A stretch of DNA of 64,000 nt from UBA11540 sp045536425 (GCA_045536425.1 JAZSNN010000015.1:186001-250000); one strand, 5' to 3'; shown: positions 9,310 to 17,767, counted from the first letter of the stretch. Notes: generated from the letters alone by a model not told the origin. Numbers and translations are program-made.

Positions 9310-10512
9310 TTAATCCTGTGCCGTGTAAAGACTTCCTCCAACAAATCTGATGAGATTGTCCATTTCAAGATAAGATATTGCCACTAACACAAGGCCTACA
9401 GGAATGTTTAACGTTCTCGAGAGAATGTCTGGAGATAGTTTATCATTCTTCAGAAGATTATATACACTAAGGGTAGTCTCGTCCATATCCTCAGGTATTT
9501 CTTTATTTAGAGGTTTTCTAACCGGCTCTTGAACAGCTTTGGCCTTTCTTTTATTATCAGGAACTTTTTCATCAAGAGCCAGAACATCCTCGCTCGGTGT
9601 ATAGTTCATCTTCGTTGGAATCTGAGAAAGAACAAGATATTCTCCATATTCAGAGATATAGTTATTAATGAAATCCAAGGCACAAGTTATCGGATATCCG
9701 CATTCCTTCAGAAGATCCAGGCCTCCTGCCGAGGTCTCACAGAATATACTATCGGGAACTATGTAAACATCCTTGCCCTGCTCTATTGCTGTACGCGCGG
9801 TAATCAAAGAACCGCTGATACGAGGCGCCTGAACAACAATCGTACCGCAACTCAGAGCGGACATAACACGATTTCTGTACGGGAAATTGCTTCTTTCGGG
9901 TTTTGTTCTCGGAGGAAACTCAGAGATGATAAGACCTTCCTTTGCGATTCTTTTTCTCAAATCATGATTTGGAAGAGGATAGTCTACATCAAGACCCGTT
10001 CCTGCAACAGCAATGGTCTTTCCACCCGCATCGAGAGCACCGCCATGTGCCCAGGAGTCGATGCCCATAGCACTTCCGCTAATTATAGTCACTCCGGCTT
10101 TTGCCAAATCGTAACTCAGCTTATAAGCGGCTCTCGTTGCATATTTTGTAGGTAGACGTGTTCCAACTACTGTAGCAGCAATAGGAGTCTTCAAAAGCGA
10201 AACGTCACCAACTGCGTACAGCACCAGCGGTGTTCCGTAAATATCGAATAAGCACTTTGGATATTCTTCCATATCGGGAGTTATAATTTCAACACCACAT
10301 CTGTCACAATCATCAATAACGCGATTTCCAACAGAAATCGGAGTTGATCTAAGCTTAACAAAATCTCGCTTTGTGAGAGTTTTTAAAACCTTATCCGCAT
10401 TATCCAAATCCTCATATAAATGCTTTGGTGTTTCATATTTGGAAAGTATTTCATCACTCTTTCCACTTGCAAACCTCATAGCATTTTGAAGCCATATCCA
10501 ATACTTGACCAT
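9310..10512 (-). CDS. dprA: DNA-processing protein DprA (Smf)
   Basis: DprA binds incoming single-stranded DNA during transformation and loads RecA. The 400-residue protein has the Rossmann-like core with SGSAMGIDSWAHGGAL and GTGLDVDYP (about residues 142-183). It ends with a winged-helix domain (about 340-395: TTLSVYNLLK..., LSRTLNIPVGLVLVAISYLE) after a charged linker of roughly 50 residues. Presence of dprA alone does not prove competence, since it is near universal. It lies 4 bp downstream of the TrmH-family gene and upstream of topA. Confidence 0.95.
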   Translation of the reverse strand: MVKYWIWLQNAMRFASGKSDEILSKYETPKHLYEDLDNADKVLKTLTKRDFVKLRSTPISVGNRVIDDCDRCGVEIITPDMEEYPKCLFDIYGTPLVLYAVGDVSLLKTPIAATVVGTRLPTKYATRAAYKLSYDLAKAGVTIISGSAMGIDSWAHGGALDAGGKTIAVAGTGLDVDYPLPNHDLRKRIAKEGLIISEFPPRTKPERSNFPYRNRVMSALSCGTIVVQAPRISGSLITARTAIEQGKDVYIVPDSIFCETSAGGLDLLKECGYPITCALDFINNYISEYGEYLVLSQIPTKMNYTPSEDVLALDEKVPDNKRKAKAVQEPVRKPLNKEIPEDMDETTLSVYNLLKNDKLSPDILSRTLNIPVGLVLVAISYLEMDNLIRFVGGSLYTAQD

Positions 10513-10516
10513 AGGG

Positions 10517-11305
10517 CTATTTCGACATCTCCCACATTATAATGTTAGCGGCACTTGCAGCATTAAGCGACTCTGCGCTGCCTTTCATAGGTATCATAAG
10601 AGAATTTTGGCACTTTTCAATTACCTCTTTTTTGAGTCCGTTGGCTTCATTTCCGATGAGAGCAACAGACTTATCGGAAAATCTGAAGTTCCCGAGCGTC
10701 AAGCTGTTTTCAGCAAGCACGGCCGCATAGGAAGAAAAACCGTTTTCGTGCAATACATCCAAGGTCTCGATAGGATCTGTGCAAACAGTAATCGGAATTC
10801 TAAAGGCAGAACCCATTGTGCTTCTCAAGACTTTTGGGCTGTACACGTCGGGACAATCTGAGGTCATTATAACGCCATTAAGACCCATAGCTTCCGCCGT
10901 TCTGATAATAGTACCGACGTTGCCAGGATCTTGTAGCGACACAATGAAAACAAAATGCCCATTATTGTATATTGTATCAATATTCAAATTTTTGTCAAGT
11001 ACATTAAACACCGCAAAAAGTCCTTGTGTGCTCTTTGTGTCTGCGATTTTTTCGGCAAGTGAGTCGCTGATAACATAGTTGTTTTTACAGCCTTCGCATA
11101 TTTGAGAAAGTCTATCTGAAAACTTTTCTGCAAAGCCTTCAGTAGAAAAAACGCTAACCGGTGTTAATCCGCTTTTAACGGCATCCGATACAAGTCTCAG
11201 TCCTTCTGCGACGAACAAGCCCTGTGCCGTTCTTTCTTTTTTAGATGACATCAAGGATGAAAGTAACTTGAATTTTGGATTATCCTTGCTGGTTATCCTC
11301 TCCAT
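10517..11305 (-). CDS. RNA 2'-O-methyltransferase, SpoU/TrmH family (YsgA-like)
   Basis: The 262-residue protein has an N-terminal substrate-binding region and a C-terminal SPOUT knot with all three family motifs: DPGNVGTIIRTAEA (motif 1, about residue 142), ALIGNEANGL (motif 2) and IPMKGSAESLNAASAANI (motif 3). It methylates a ribose 2'-OH in rRNA or tRNA; the target cannot be read from sequence. I placed the start at ATG 11305, preceded by TGAGGTG, rather than upstream ATGs that overlap this ribosome site. Its leader overlaps the rplT terminator. A SpoU-family gene after rplT is common in Firmicutes. Confidence 0.9.
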   Translation of the reverse strand: MERITSKDNPKFKLLSSLMSSKKERTAQGLFVAEGLRLVSDAVKSGLTPVSVFSTEGFAEKFSDRLSQICEGCKNNYVISDSLAEKIADTKSTQGLFAVFNVLDKNLNIDTIYNNGHFVFIVSLQDPGNVGTIIRTAEAMGLNGVIMTSDCPDVYSPKVLRSTMGSAFRIPITVCTDPIETLDVLHENGFSSYAAVLAENSLTLGNFRFSDKSVALIGNEANGLKKEVIEKCQNSLMIPMKGSAESLNAASAANIIMWEMSK

Positions 11306-11316
11306 AATACACCTCA

Positions 11317-11353
11317 TATAAAAAACGCCTGCCAACATAGTGACAAGCGTTTT
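11317..11353 (-). terminator. Intrinsic terminator of infC-rpmI-rplT
   Basis: On the minus strand AAAACGCTTG pairs with CAGGCGTTTT (10 bp including one G-U) around a 12-nt loop, followed directly by a run of T. It begins 4 bp after the rplT stop. Its T tract runs into the ribosome site of the methyltransferase gene, so that gene depends on read-through or a promoter I cannot place. Confidence 0.8.
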
Positions 11354-11357
11354 GGCA

Positions 11358-11711
11358 TTATAAAGCAGCTTTTGCTTTTTCTACGAGAGCTGTGAATGCA
11401 GCCGCGTCGTTGATAGCGATTTCAGAAAGCATCTTTCTGTTAAGTGTAACGTTTGCCTTCTTGAGACCGTTCATAAATGTAGAATAATTGATACCGTTCA
11501 TACGGCAAGCGGCAGAAATTCTGGTGATCCAAAGACTTCTGAAGTTGCGCTTCTTCTGCTTACGGCCGATGAAGGCGTACTGACCGGATTTCATTACGGC
11601 CTGCTTCGCCATCTTAAAATGTGTGCTCTTAGCTCCAAAATATCCTTTTGCAAGTTTAAGAACCTTTTTTCTTCTCTTACGAGTCATCATTGCTCCCTTA
11701 ATACGAGCCAT
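11358..11711 (-). CDS. rplT: 50S ribosomal protein L20
   Basis: L20 binds 23S rRNA early in large-subunit assembly and represses its own operon by binding the leader mRNA in Firmicutes and Proteobacteria. The 117-residue protein has the normal length and the basic N-terminal arm MARIKGAMMTRKRRKKVLKLA, followed by GYFGAKSTHFKMAKQ. It is the last gene of infC-rpmI-rplT, 33 bp after rpmI, and is followed by a strong terminator. Confidence 0.98.
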   Translation of the reverse strand: MARIKGAMMTRKRRKKVLKLAKGYFGAKSTHFKMAKQAVMKSGQYAFIGRKQKKRNFRSLWITRISAACRMNGINYSTFMNGLKKANVTLNRKMLSEIAINDAAAFTALVEKAKAAL

Positions 11712-11744
11712 ATCTTCAACCTCCGATTCTGGTGAATTTTCTAA

Positions 11745-11942
11745 TTATTTGTAAGGAATAAGTACTTTAATTACTTTTGCGTTTGTCTTGTCAGCATAAG
11801 CTGTTGCGCGCAAGCCTCTCTTACGCTTTGTGTTCTTCTTGGTGAGAATGTGGGACTTGAAAGCGTGAGCGCGTTTAACCTTACCGTTTTTTGTGAGGTT
11901 GAAGCGTTTCTTTGCACCACTGTTTGTCTTAATCTTCGGCAT
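11745..11942 (-). CDS. rpmI: 50S ribosomal protein L35
   Basis: A 65-residue basic protein beginning MPKIKTNSGAKKRF, the standard L35 start, with KRKRGLR and ADKTNAKVIKVLIPYK toward the end. A GGGAGG ribosome site precedes the ATG at 11942. The in-frame upstream extension to 11999 lies inside infC and is not used. It sits between infC (22 bp gap) and rplT. Confidence 0.98.
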   Translation of the reverse strand: MPKIKTNSGAKKRFNLTKNGKVKRAHAFKSHILTKKNTKRKRGLRATAYADKTNAKVIKVLIPYK

Positions 11943-11964
11943 TTTATTATCCTCCCTTAAATTT

Positions 11965-12483
11965 TTATTTTGTAGGCTTTGCAGAAAGGAACATAGCAAG
12001 GCTACGTCCTTCCATTTTAGGCTGCTTGTCGACTACACCGTACTCGGCACACTGCTCTGCAAAACGTTGGATAAGACCGTTACCAAGCTCGGGGTGAGCC
12101 AGTTCTCTACCGCGATACCTGATGCTGACCTTTACTTTGTCTCCACCTTTGAGGAACTTAATAGCATTATTCACCTTGGTGTTAAAGTCGTGTGTGTCGA
12201 TATTGAGCGACATACGAATTTCCTTAACCTCAACGATGTGCTGATTTTTTCTTGCTTCCTTCTCCTTTTTTGCCTGCTCGAACCTGTATTTGCCGTAGTC
12301 CATAATACGACATACAGGCGGAGTAGCCTGCGGAGCGATCATTACAAGATCCAAATTTTTCTGATTGGCAAGCTTCTGTGCATCTTTAGATGACATAATT
12401 CCGAGCTGCGAGCCGTCGTCACCGATTACACGAATTTCTTTGCCGTTAATTTCCTCATTGATAAGCAGTTCCTTGTTACTGAT
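11965..12483 (-). CDS. infC: Translation initiation factor IF-3 (AUC start codon)
   Basis: IF-3 keeps the 30S subunit free and checks start-codon pairing. The 172-residue protein reads ISNKELLINEEINGKEIRVI at its N-terminus, with QATPPVCRIMDYGKYRFEQ and the C-terminal half containing KEIRMSLNIDTHDF. No ATG or GTG lies at the expected position: GGAGGTG is followed, 7 nt later, by ATC AGT AAC, so the start is probably ATC at 12483. Rare AUU/AUC/AUA starts are a known property of infC, because IF-3 discriminates against them and so limits its own synthesis. An in-frame ATG far upstream (12612) lies in the structured leader and is not credible. Confidence 0.95.
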   Translation of the reverse strand: MSNKELLINEEINGKEIRVIGDDGSQLGIMSSKDAQKLANQKNLDLVMIAPQATPPVCRIMDYGKYRFEQAKKEKEARKNQHIVEVKEIRMSLNIDTHDFNTKVNNAIKFLKGGDKVKVSIRYRGRELAHPELGNGLIQRFAEQCAEYGVVDKQPKMEGRSLAMFLSAKPTK

Positions 12484-12650
12484 AGTCAAACACCTCCATA
12501 GCCTCATAAAGCGTTTTAACGCTAAAACAAATGCACGGACAGTATACCCGTCCGTGCACAAAAATACGCAATTATTTTGCAAATTCTGTGTATTGACCGC
12601 TCCTGATTTCATATCGGAGGGTGAGAACGGATAAGTTCTGCTTTGTTTTC
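12484..12650 (-). promoter_or_regulatory. infC leader RNA, L20-type autoregulatory candidate
   Basis: About 165 nt of untranslated leader separate the predicted transcription start from infC. It contains several complementary segments and a terminator-like hairpin (see the separate entry). In Bacillus the infC-rpmI-rplT leader is attenuated when ribosomal protein L20 binds it. Position, operon and hairpin fit that model, but I have not matched the L20 binding site base by base. A second small hairpin (AGCGTT/AACGCT) lies between the attenuator and the ribosome site. Confidence 0.65.
12523..12558 (-). terminator. Attenuator hairpin in the infC leader
   Basis: TGCACGGAC pairs perfectly with GTCCGTGCA (9 bp, 9-nt loop) on the minus strand and is followed by TTTGTTTTAG. 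This is a terminator-like hairpin placed between the promoter and infC, which is the arrangement of a transcription attenuator. Confidence 0.7.
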
Positions 12651-12656
12651 TAGAAG

Positions 12657-12685
12657 ATTATATCACGCAAAAAGCGTATTGTCAA
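12657..12685 (-). promoter_or_regulatory. Promoter of infC-rpmI-rplT
   Basis: A perfect housekeeping promoter on the minus strand: TTGACA (12685-12680), 17 nt, TATAAT (12662-12657). It begins 4 bp after the stop codon of the upstream secreted-protein gene and gives a leader of about 165 nt. Confidence 0.9.
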
Positions 12686-12688
12686 GCA

Positions 12689-13393
12689 TTATTTTATAAG
12701 TTTTTTCCTGCTGATTATTACGACAACTGCTCCGCAACCAACAACGGCTACTGCAATAGCAACCCAAACCCATACACTTATTTTTTCGGGCTCATTATCG
12801 ACCTGAGTATCGGCAGAGGATGTGGAATCCACGAAAGAAACTACAGAATCAGTTGAACTGCTGGGTTTGCTGGGAGGTGCTACAGCAGAGGGATCATAGG
12901 AATAATCAGAAACGGAAGAAGGAAGCGCAGTAATGGGCTCGGTCTTTATGGTATAAACCCAATCATCGCCTTCAATGTATCTGTAATCCTCATAAAAAAT
13001 ATCATATCCGAAGGTTCTCATCTTAATTTCAAATGCAAACTCGCCCTCTTCTCTAACATAGAAGGTTATAATGTAGTTGAAATTTTCATCTTCTTCAACG
13101 GTCACAATATCAGCATTAATGGGAGTGATGTTTTTCTCAAGGATAACTCCTCTGATACCTGCAAACGCGCCGTTGTCTGCCTCAAAATAGTCCTGATTTG
13201 TGGGGGTGCTGACAAAGAGTGTATAATACTTTCCCGCCTCAAACTCGGCGTTGTTGAACATATACCTTGGCATAACAGAGGCAAAAATGCTCTCAAAGGT
13301 TGGTACTTTGTTTGATTCCTCATCCGCAAAAACAGGAACAGCAAAAACTGCTAGCAAAGAAATAGCCAATATTAAGGAAATAATTTTTTTCAT
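12689..13393 (-). CDS. Secreted protein with C-terminal membrane anchor, function unknown
   Basis: I do not recognise this 234-residue protein. It has a clear signal peptide (MKKIISLILAISLLAVFAVP, cleavage near VFADE) and an extracellular region of about 150 residues rich in aromatic and acidic residues (FEAGKYYTLFVS, YFEADNGAFAGI, FNYIITFYVREEGEF). A Ser/Thr/Pro linker follows, then a single transmembrane helix (VWVAIAVAVVGCGAVVVII) and a short basic tail. There is no LPxTG sortase motif. The compact beta-rich ectodomain on a stalk suggests a surface-exposed adhesive or sensory module, which is inference. It has its own promoter, divergent from ung. Confidence 0.75.
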   Translation of the reverse strand: MKKIISLILAISLLAVFAVPVFADEESNKVPTFESIFASVMPRYMFNNAEFEAGKYYTLFVSTPTNQDYFEADNGAFAGIRGVILEKNITPINADIVTVEEDENFNYIITFYVREEGEFAFEIKMRTFGYDIFYEDYRYIEGDDWVYTIKTEPITALPSSVSDYSYDPSAVAPPSKPSSSTDSVVSFVDSTSSADTQVDNEPEKISVWVWVAIAVAVVGCGAVVVIISRKKLIK

Positions 13394-13424
13394 AGCGTTC
13401 TCCTAAAAATTAGATTGTACATTT

Positions 13425-13453
13425 ATTTTACCTTTTTATCGCCAAAAAGTCAA
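13425..13453 (-). promoter_or_regulatory. Promoter of the secreted-protein gene
   Basis: TTGACT (13453-13448), 17 nt, TAAAAT (13430-13425) on the minus strand, with the gene's ATG at 13393. The -35 box lies one base from the -35 box of the divergent ung promoter, so the two promoters are back to back. Confidence 0.8.
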
Positions 13454-13454
13454 C

Positions 13455-13483
13455 TTGTTTTATTGTAATAGATATGATAAAAT
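13455..13483 (+). promoter_or_regulatory. Promoter of ung
   Basis: TTGTTT (13455-13460), 17 nt, TAAAAT (13478-13483). Transcription would start near 13490, only about 9 nt before the ung ATG, so the mRNA would be nearly leaderless. Confidence 0.65.
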
Positions 13484-13498
13484 GTATACGGTGATTGT

Positions 13499-14167
13499 AT
13501 GGTAGATTTTGGAAATAGTTGGAATAAGGTTTTGGACGGAGAATTTGAAAAGGATTATTATCTGAAGCTCCGTCAGTTTTTAAAAGCAGAGTATGCCTCC
13601 CACACAGTTTATCCGAATATGTACGACATCTTTAACGCGCTGAAATACACCGCTTTTGACGATGTAAAGGTCGTAATTTTGGGACAGGACCCATACCACG
13701 GCAAAGGTCAAGCGCACGGGCTTTGTTTTTCGGTCAAAAAAGGTGTCGAGCCTCCCCCGTCACTAAAGAACATATATAAAGAACTAAACACGGAATTGGG
13801 GCTTTTTATCCCCTCCCACGGCGAGTTGACAAAATGGGCAAAACAAGGTGTACTTTTATTGAACACAGTTCTCACAGTACGTGAGGCAAGTCCTAATAGC
13901 CACAAAAACTGCGGTTGGGAAATATTCACCGATGCGGTTATAAAACACCTTAACGCCAGAGAAAAACCAATAGTATTTTTGCTTTGGGGTGCAAACGCCC
14001 GTGCAAAAACTGCACTGATAACAAACCCAAACCATAAAATTTTCACCTGTGCCCATCCAAGTCCCCTTTCGGCTTATAATGGCTTCTTTGGATGCGGACA
14101 TTTTGTAAAAACAAACGAATTCCTCAAATCAATCGGAGAAACCCCGATAGATTGGCAGATAGATTAA
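13499..14167 (+). CDS. ung: Uracil-DNA glycosylase
   Basis: Removes uracil from DNA as the first step of base-excision repair. The 222-residue protein has the catalytic water-activating motif GQDPYHG (about residues 61-67), FLLWGANA, and the DNA-intercalating HPSPLSAY loop (about 185-192); length is that of family 1 enzymes. No Shine-Dalgarno sequence precedes the ATG at 13499, and the predicted transcript start is only about 9 nt upstream. It is a single-gene unit, convergent with the blaR1-like gene through a shared terminator. An in-frame TTG at 13496 is an alternative start. Confidence 0.97.
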   Translation: MVDFGNSWNKVLDGEFEKDYYLKLRQFLKAEYASHTVYPNMYDIFNALKYTAFDDVKVVILGQDPYHGKGQAHGLCFSVKKGVEPPPSLKNIYKELNTELGLFIPSHGELTKWAKQGVLLLNTVLTVREASPNSHKNCGWEIFTDAVIKHLNAREKPIVFLLWGANARAKTALITNPNHKIFTCAHPSPLSAYNGFFGCGHFVKTNEFLKSIGETPIDWQID

Positions 14168-14198
14168 AAGGTAGCCACTTTTGTGGCTACCTTTTAAT
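14163..14198. terminator. Bidirectional terminator between ung and blaR1-like gene
   Basis: A perfect 16-bp inverted repeat (ATTAAAAGGTAGCCAC and its complement) around TTTT. The flanking A and T runs make it work in both directions; it overlaps the last bases of both convergent genes. Confidence 0.88.
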
Positions 14199-17100
14199 TA
14201 TTCTATAACCGTGTATATTCTTCCGTGAGCTTGGTCAACAACGAAAATCTTTTGCAGGTCTTTTGAGATGTAGATATAATCATTCATATTGCCTTGGTTA
14301 TCGTAGTAGCCAAAAAGATATGCTTCTGTTCCCAAAACACTTTCTTCACCTTCATATTTGACCTCGAAATCAATCTTAGACATAGATTCCAATTTCTTGG
14401 CGATTTCGTCGGTTGTCATGCTTCCCTCTTCGGCAAATGGTAAAGGCTGTATTTCGGTTTTCGGAAATACACCTTCGACGCTTCCTTTTCTTTTGAAAAG
14501 CCACATTGTTTTAGTTTCAAACAATTCAATTTGTCTTGGTCCTTCAGAGTAATTCTCCGTATCCAAAGTCCCATTATTGCCTATAAAGTACATTTGGATT
14601 GTTGTGTAGTCAGTGCCCAAGATTTCAAGCACTTCTGCGTATAATGGGACTGGGCTTCCGCTTCCTAAAAGAATAACAGAATCGCCGATACCATTTTTCC
14701 AATTTTGAATAAAAAAATTCATTCGTTCAGCATTCAAGAACTCATACTTACCATCTTGAATCGCATAAGACTCAAAACCCAGATAGTTGTCAACCTGTAT
14801 AAAATTAGCGGTAGACACTACAACGTTAGGGTTTTCCCGCGTAACTTGTAAAGCAGTTCCATCGTTTTGATATGCATATTGGGCGTTTTGCAAAATCTTG
14901 TATATATCTTCCCGCGTGGAGTTTACTTCTCTAACGCACGAAACAAGATACAAATTTCCATCGTCGCCGTATTTTGCAGTGACGGTATAGATATTCTGCC
15001 TTTTAGCAAGTTCTACTACTTCCTCGTTGTCAAACATATCGTAGGTTAAAAGAGTTTCACCATTATCCGAACCATGCACCCCTTCAATATTTGCGAGTAC
15101 ATAACTTACTTCAGCGACATATCCATCAGCAGTTTTTGTAACACTATGGATATATGGGAGCATTTTGCTTCCTTCACCGCCGTGGAAAGGCGTATAAACT
15201 CCTTCAAGTTCATGATATGTCCATTTACCTATTGTTGTTGAAGATGGATGAATAAATTCTGCGTCCTCACCCCAAATTTGCTTTACTGCGAGTTCTACCC
15301 ACTCTTTAGTGACAAACTCGAAATCACTTATAACAGTCATAAGGGGTTTTAGGTACGTATAATCATAGGAATTTATAACAATCTCTGACCATTTTTCAGG
15401 TTCCATCATACAATCGTATGTGTCAGGCACCATATAAATTCCCATTGCCGCCGTATACTTGTTGGACAATTTCGAAAAGTCGGAGTACTCACCACATTCA
15501 GCTGTATAGTAGATAAGCGAAGCGAGCTCAGAGTTTTTATCGGTTACACTGTCCGCAAAAGCTACACCCGTTCCTATACCATCATATATCGGTATGCCGT
15601 CTGTAAAGGGATACTTCAGAAGATTTCTCATAGCGGCAAACTCGAGCTCGGTTATAGGCTGATTAAACAACGGTTCGAAATCATATTTTCCATATCCGTC
15701 GTTTTCGAGGGTAATTCCACCAAAATCGAACTGACCGCCCGAAAGAGTGAAACCTGTCAAATAGTATCCGTTTGTATTATTGGTACAAGCGATACTTTGC
15801 AAAAGTTCTTTGACTTTTACATTGTCTGCAGGCTCACCTGTAGGTACCAAGTCAACTACTACAAAGCTCTTCTCAGTTCTTGCCGTGTTGACCTTGAGTC
15901 CGCTTCCTTTTACGATTGTTTCTACAGTTAAAGCGAGGTTGAGTGCATCGTCACCTTGTGTATAGTCATAATAATGAACGACATATCCGTTTTTCTGTGC
16001 ATCAAAAGTGCAGACTCTCAGTTTTTTGTATACTAACTGATTTACTTCCGACAGTTTTTCTATGCCTTCAACAGTATGACCAGCAAGAGTTCCCGCATTA
16101 TCAACATATCCCAGAACACCTATACCTTTTACGTCGATACTAGCAAGATATTCAGCATCGTATTCTGCTTTTATTGCTTTTAGCGGATACAGGTCATTAT
16201 CATTCTCTGTAAAAGCGTAGGTTATAACGTATACTCTAAGAGGAATATATCCTTCTTCATCTGCTCCGCCATAGAGTTTTTGAGTCAATTTGACTGTGAA
16301 GTACAATATTCCGTCTTTTTCTTCGGAAGAGATTATCTCACCGCTATACATAGGGCCCTCACCGGCAGGATAGAAAGCGTATGAATCGGAGTCAGCGTAG
16401 TACATCCAATGTTCTTTATTGGGAACAAACTCTTCTGCGCCTAAAATGAGTTTCGCGGTTTCGTTGATTTCGGTTTGGGTTATATAAACAGCACCTGTTT
16501 CATCTTCTTCATAACCATTGGCTTTTGTCATAGTATAAAACATATATGTTGAAACGAGGCTGTTTTCAAGTTCAGATGTACTATTAAAGGTTTGCGGTAT
16601 TCTTTCTGCAAAGCATAAGACCTCGTCGTAGTACTGTTCTGGGCCTTTTTTGGTAATTTCACAAGCTATAAATGTACTGCAAAGTATTGCTGCGCAGAGA
16701 ACTAAACAGAGCAAAACTACTCCCGTTCTCTTTTTGGTGAAATCAAGTGCGCAGGCAAAGCGCTTTTTCATTGTCTTTTTGCCGGTTGTGAATCCCGTAC
16801 TGAGCGCAGGCTTTCTTCCTCTGTCACAACGGATAATGCGAAGTATAGTGTCACAATAATCGCGTCTGAACTCCATACTTGTTCCTTTTACCACTGCTTC
16901 ATCACAAGCAATTTCAAGGTCACGGTCAGCGCGTTTTACCATAAACCAAACAAGAGGGTTAAACCAATGCAAACAGCCTGTCAGCACTAGTATAAGCTTA
17001 TACCAAAGGTCGTGACGCTTGTAGTGCAAAAGCTCGTGGCGCAGCACCATATACAGATCGTTTTCCGTGAGATTTCTCGTGGGTATCAAAATCATCGGTT

Positions 17101-17767
17101 TGAAAAATCCCGCAAGTATAGGAGAATGAACAGAGCGGTTTCTGTAAAGCTGAATATCTTCAGATATACCCATTTCAAGCTTTACGTTTTTGAAAATTTC
17201 GTTTGCCCAAGGCTCTGTAACTGTTCTGTTCCAAAGCTTTACACGTCCGAGAAAACGAACGTGAGAAACCGCATAAATAGTCATACTAGTGACCACACCA
17301 ATGAGCCAAACCACCATAAGAATAGTTGTATAGGAAATTGTCTTTACAGGCGTAACGTCAACGACGTCTTCTATGGGGATATTGGGTATTACGATATGAT
17401 CATTTTCAGACGGTGAAATTGTCGTTGGAGGTGTCACAGGCGAGGGGTTAGTAGGTGCCTGTGTGACGTTTTCTGTTTTGTCGGTGTCCATAACAATTAT
17501 ATCGGAATTGGTAGTTGTACCAGCCTTGTTTTGTTCGGGGACATAGCTAACGTAGGTACTTTCCTCAGGCACCGAAAAAGTGAAAATAGAAGTATCGAGA
17601 GGAATGTCAAACGGCAAAACGAGTCTGATGGCAATAAAGAGCCACGCCCAATAGCGCCATTTTCTGCTATAGCGTTTACCCAAAAGAGCTGAGAGCGCGA
17701 CCACCAACACAATAAGCATCGAAGCTCCTGCTGTAACACTAAGCAAAGAGTTGAAAAAAGTCGTCAT
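14198..17767 (-). CDS. BlaR1/MecR1-family M56 metalloprotease-sensor with giant ectodomain
   Basis: BlaR1-type proteins sense an external signal and, through a membrane zinc protease, cause removal of the partner BlaI repressor. This one has 1189 residues, about twice the usual length. Membrane helices lie near 12-30, 36-54 and 145-167; the zinc site HELLH is at 244-248 with EIACDEAV at 285-292; a further helix is at 348-368 after a Lys/Arg-rich cytoplasmic loop. The remaining 820 residues should be outside. That region has no SxxK/KTG penicillin-binding signature. It seems to contain two related alpha/beta segments (about 400-535 and 745-945) and a last domain (about 950-1189) vaguely like DUF4362. 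It overlaps blaI by 4 nt. Confidence 0.85.
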   Translation of the reverse strand: MTTFFNSLLSVTAGASMLIVLVVALSALLGKRYSRKWRYWAWLFIAIRLVLPFDIPLDTSIFTFSVPEESTYVSYVPEQNKAGTTTNSDIIVMDTDKTENVTQAPTNPSPVTPPTTISPSENDHIVIPNIPIEDVVDVTPVKTISYTTILMVVWLIGVVTSMTIYAVSHVRFLGRVKLWNRTVTEPWANEIFKNVKLEMGISEDIQLYRNRSVHSPILAGFFKPMILIPTRNLTENDLYMVLRHELLHYKRHDLWYKLILVLTGCLHWFNPLVWFMVKRADRDLEIACDEAVVKGTSMEFRRDYCDTILRIIRCDRGRKPALSTGFTTGKKTMKKRFACALDFTKKRTGVVLLCLVLCAAILCSTFIACEITKKGPEQYYDEVLCFAERIPQTFNSTSELENSLVSTYMFYTMTKANGYEEDETGAVYITQTEINETAKLILGAEEFVPNKEHWMYYADSDSYAFYPAGEGPMYSGEIISSEEKDGILYFTVKLTQKLYGGADEEGYIPLRVYVITYAFTENDNDLYPLKAIKAEYDAEYLASIDVKGIGVLGYVDNAGTLAGHTVEGIEKLSEVNQLVYKKLRVCTFDAQKNGYVVHYYDYTQGDDALNLALTVETIVKGSGLKVNTARTEKSFVVVDLVPTGEPADNVKVKELLQSIACTNNTNGYYLTGFTLSGGQFDFGGITLENDGYGKYDFEPLFNQPITELEFAAMRNLLKYPFTDGIPIYDGIGTGVAFADSVTDKNSELASLIYYTAECGEYSDFSKLSNKYTAAMGIYMVPDTYDCMMEPEKWSEIVINSYDYTYLKPLMTVISDFEFVTKEWVELAVKQIWGEDAEFIHPSSTTIGKWTYHELEGVYTPFHGGEGSKMLPYIHSVTKTADGYVAEVSYVLANIEGVHGSDNGETLLTYDMFDNEEVVELAKRQNIYTVTAKYGDDGNLYLVSCVREVNSTREDIYKILQNAQYAYQNDGTALQVTRENPNVVVSTANFIQVDNYLGFESYAIQDGKYEFLNAERMNFFIQNWKNGIGDSVILLGSGSPVPLYAEVLEILGTDYTTIQMYFIGNNGTLDTENYSEGPRQIELFETKTMWLFKRKGSVEGVFPKTEIQPLPFAEEGSMTTDEIAKKLESMSKIDFEVKYEGEESVLGTEAYLFGYYDNQGNMNDYIYISKDLQKIFVVDQAHGRIYTVIE

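Noticed and set aside
12365..12634. 89-codon plus-strand frame over the infC start
   Set aside because: It crosses the infC leader hairpin and promoter region in antisense and has no coding pattern.
14198..17767. Fusion or assembly error creating the long BlaR1-like gene
   Set aside because: The frame is open throughout, composition is even, and the ectodomain keeps a secreted-protein pattern; a real long protein is more likely.
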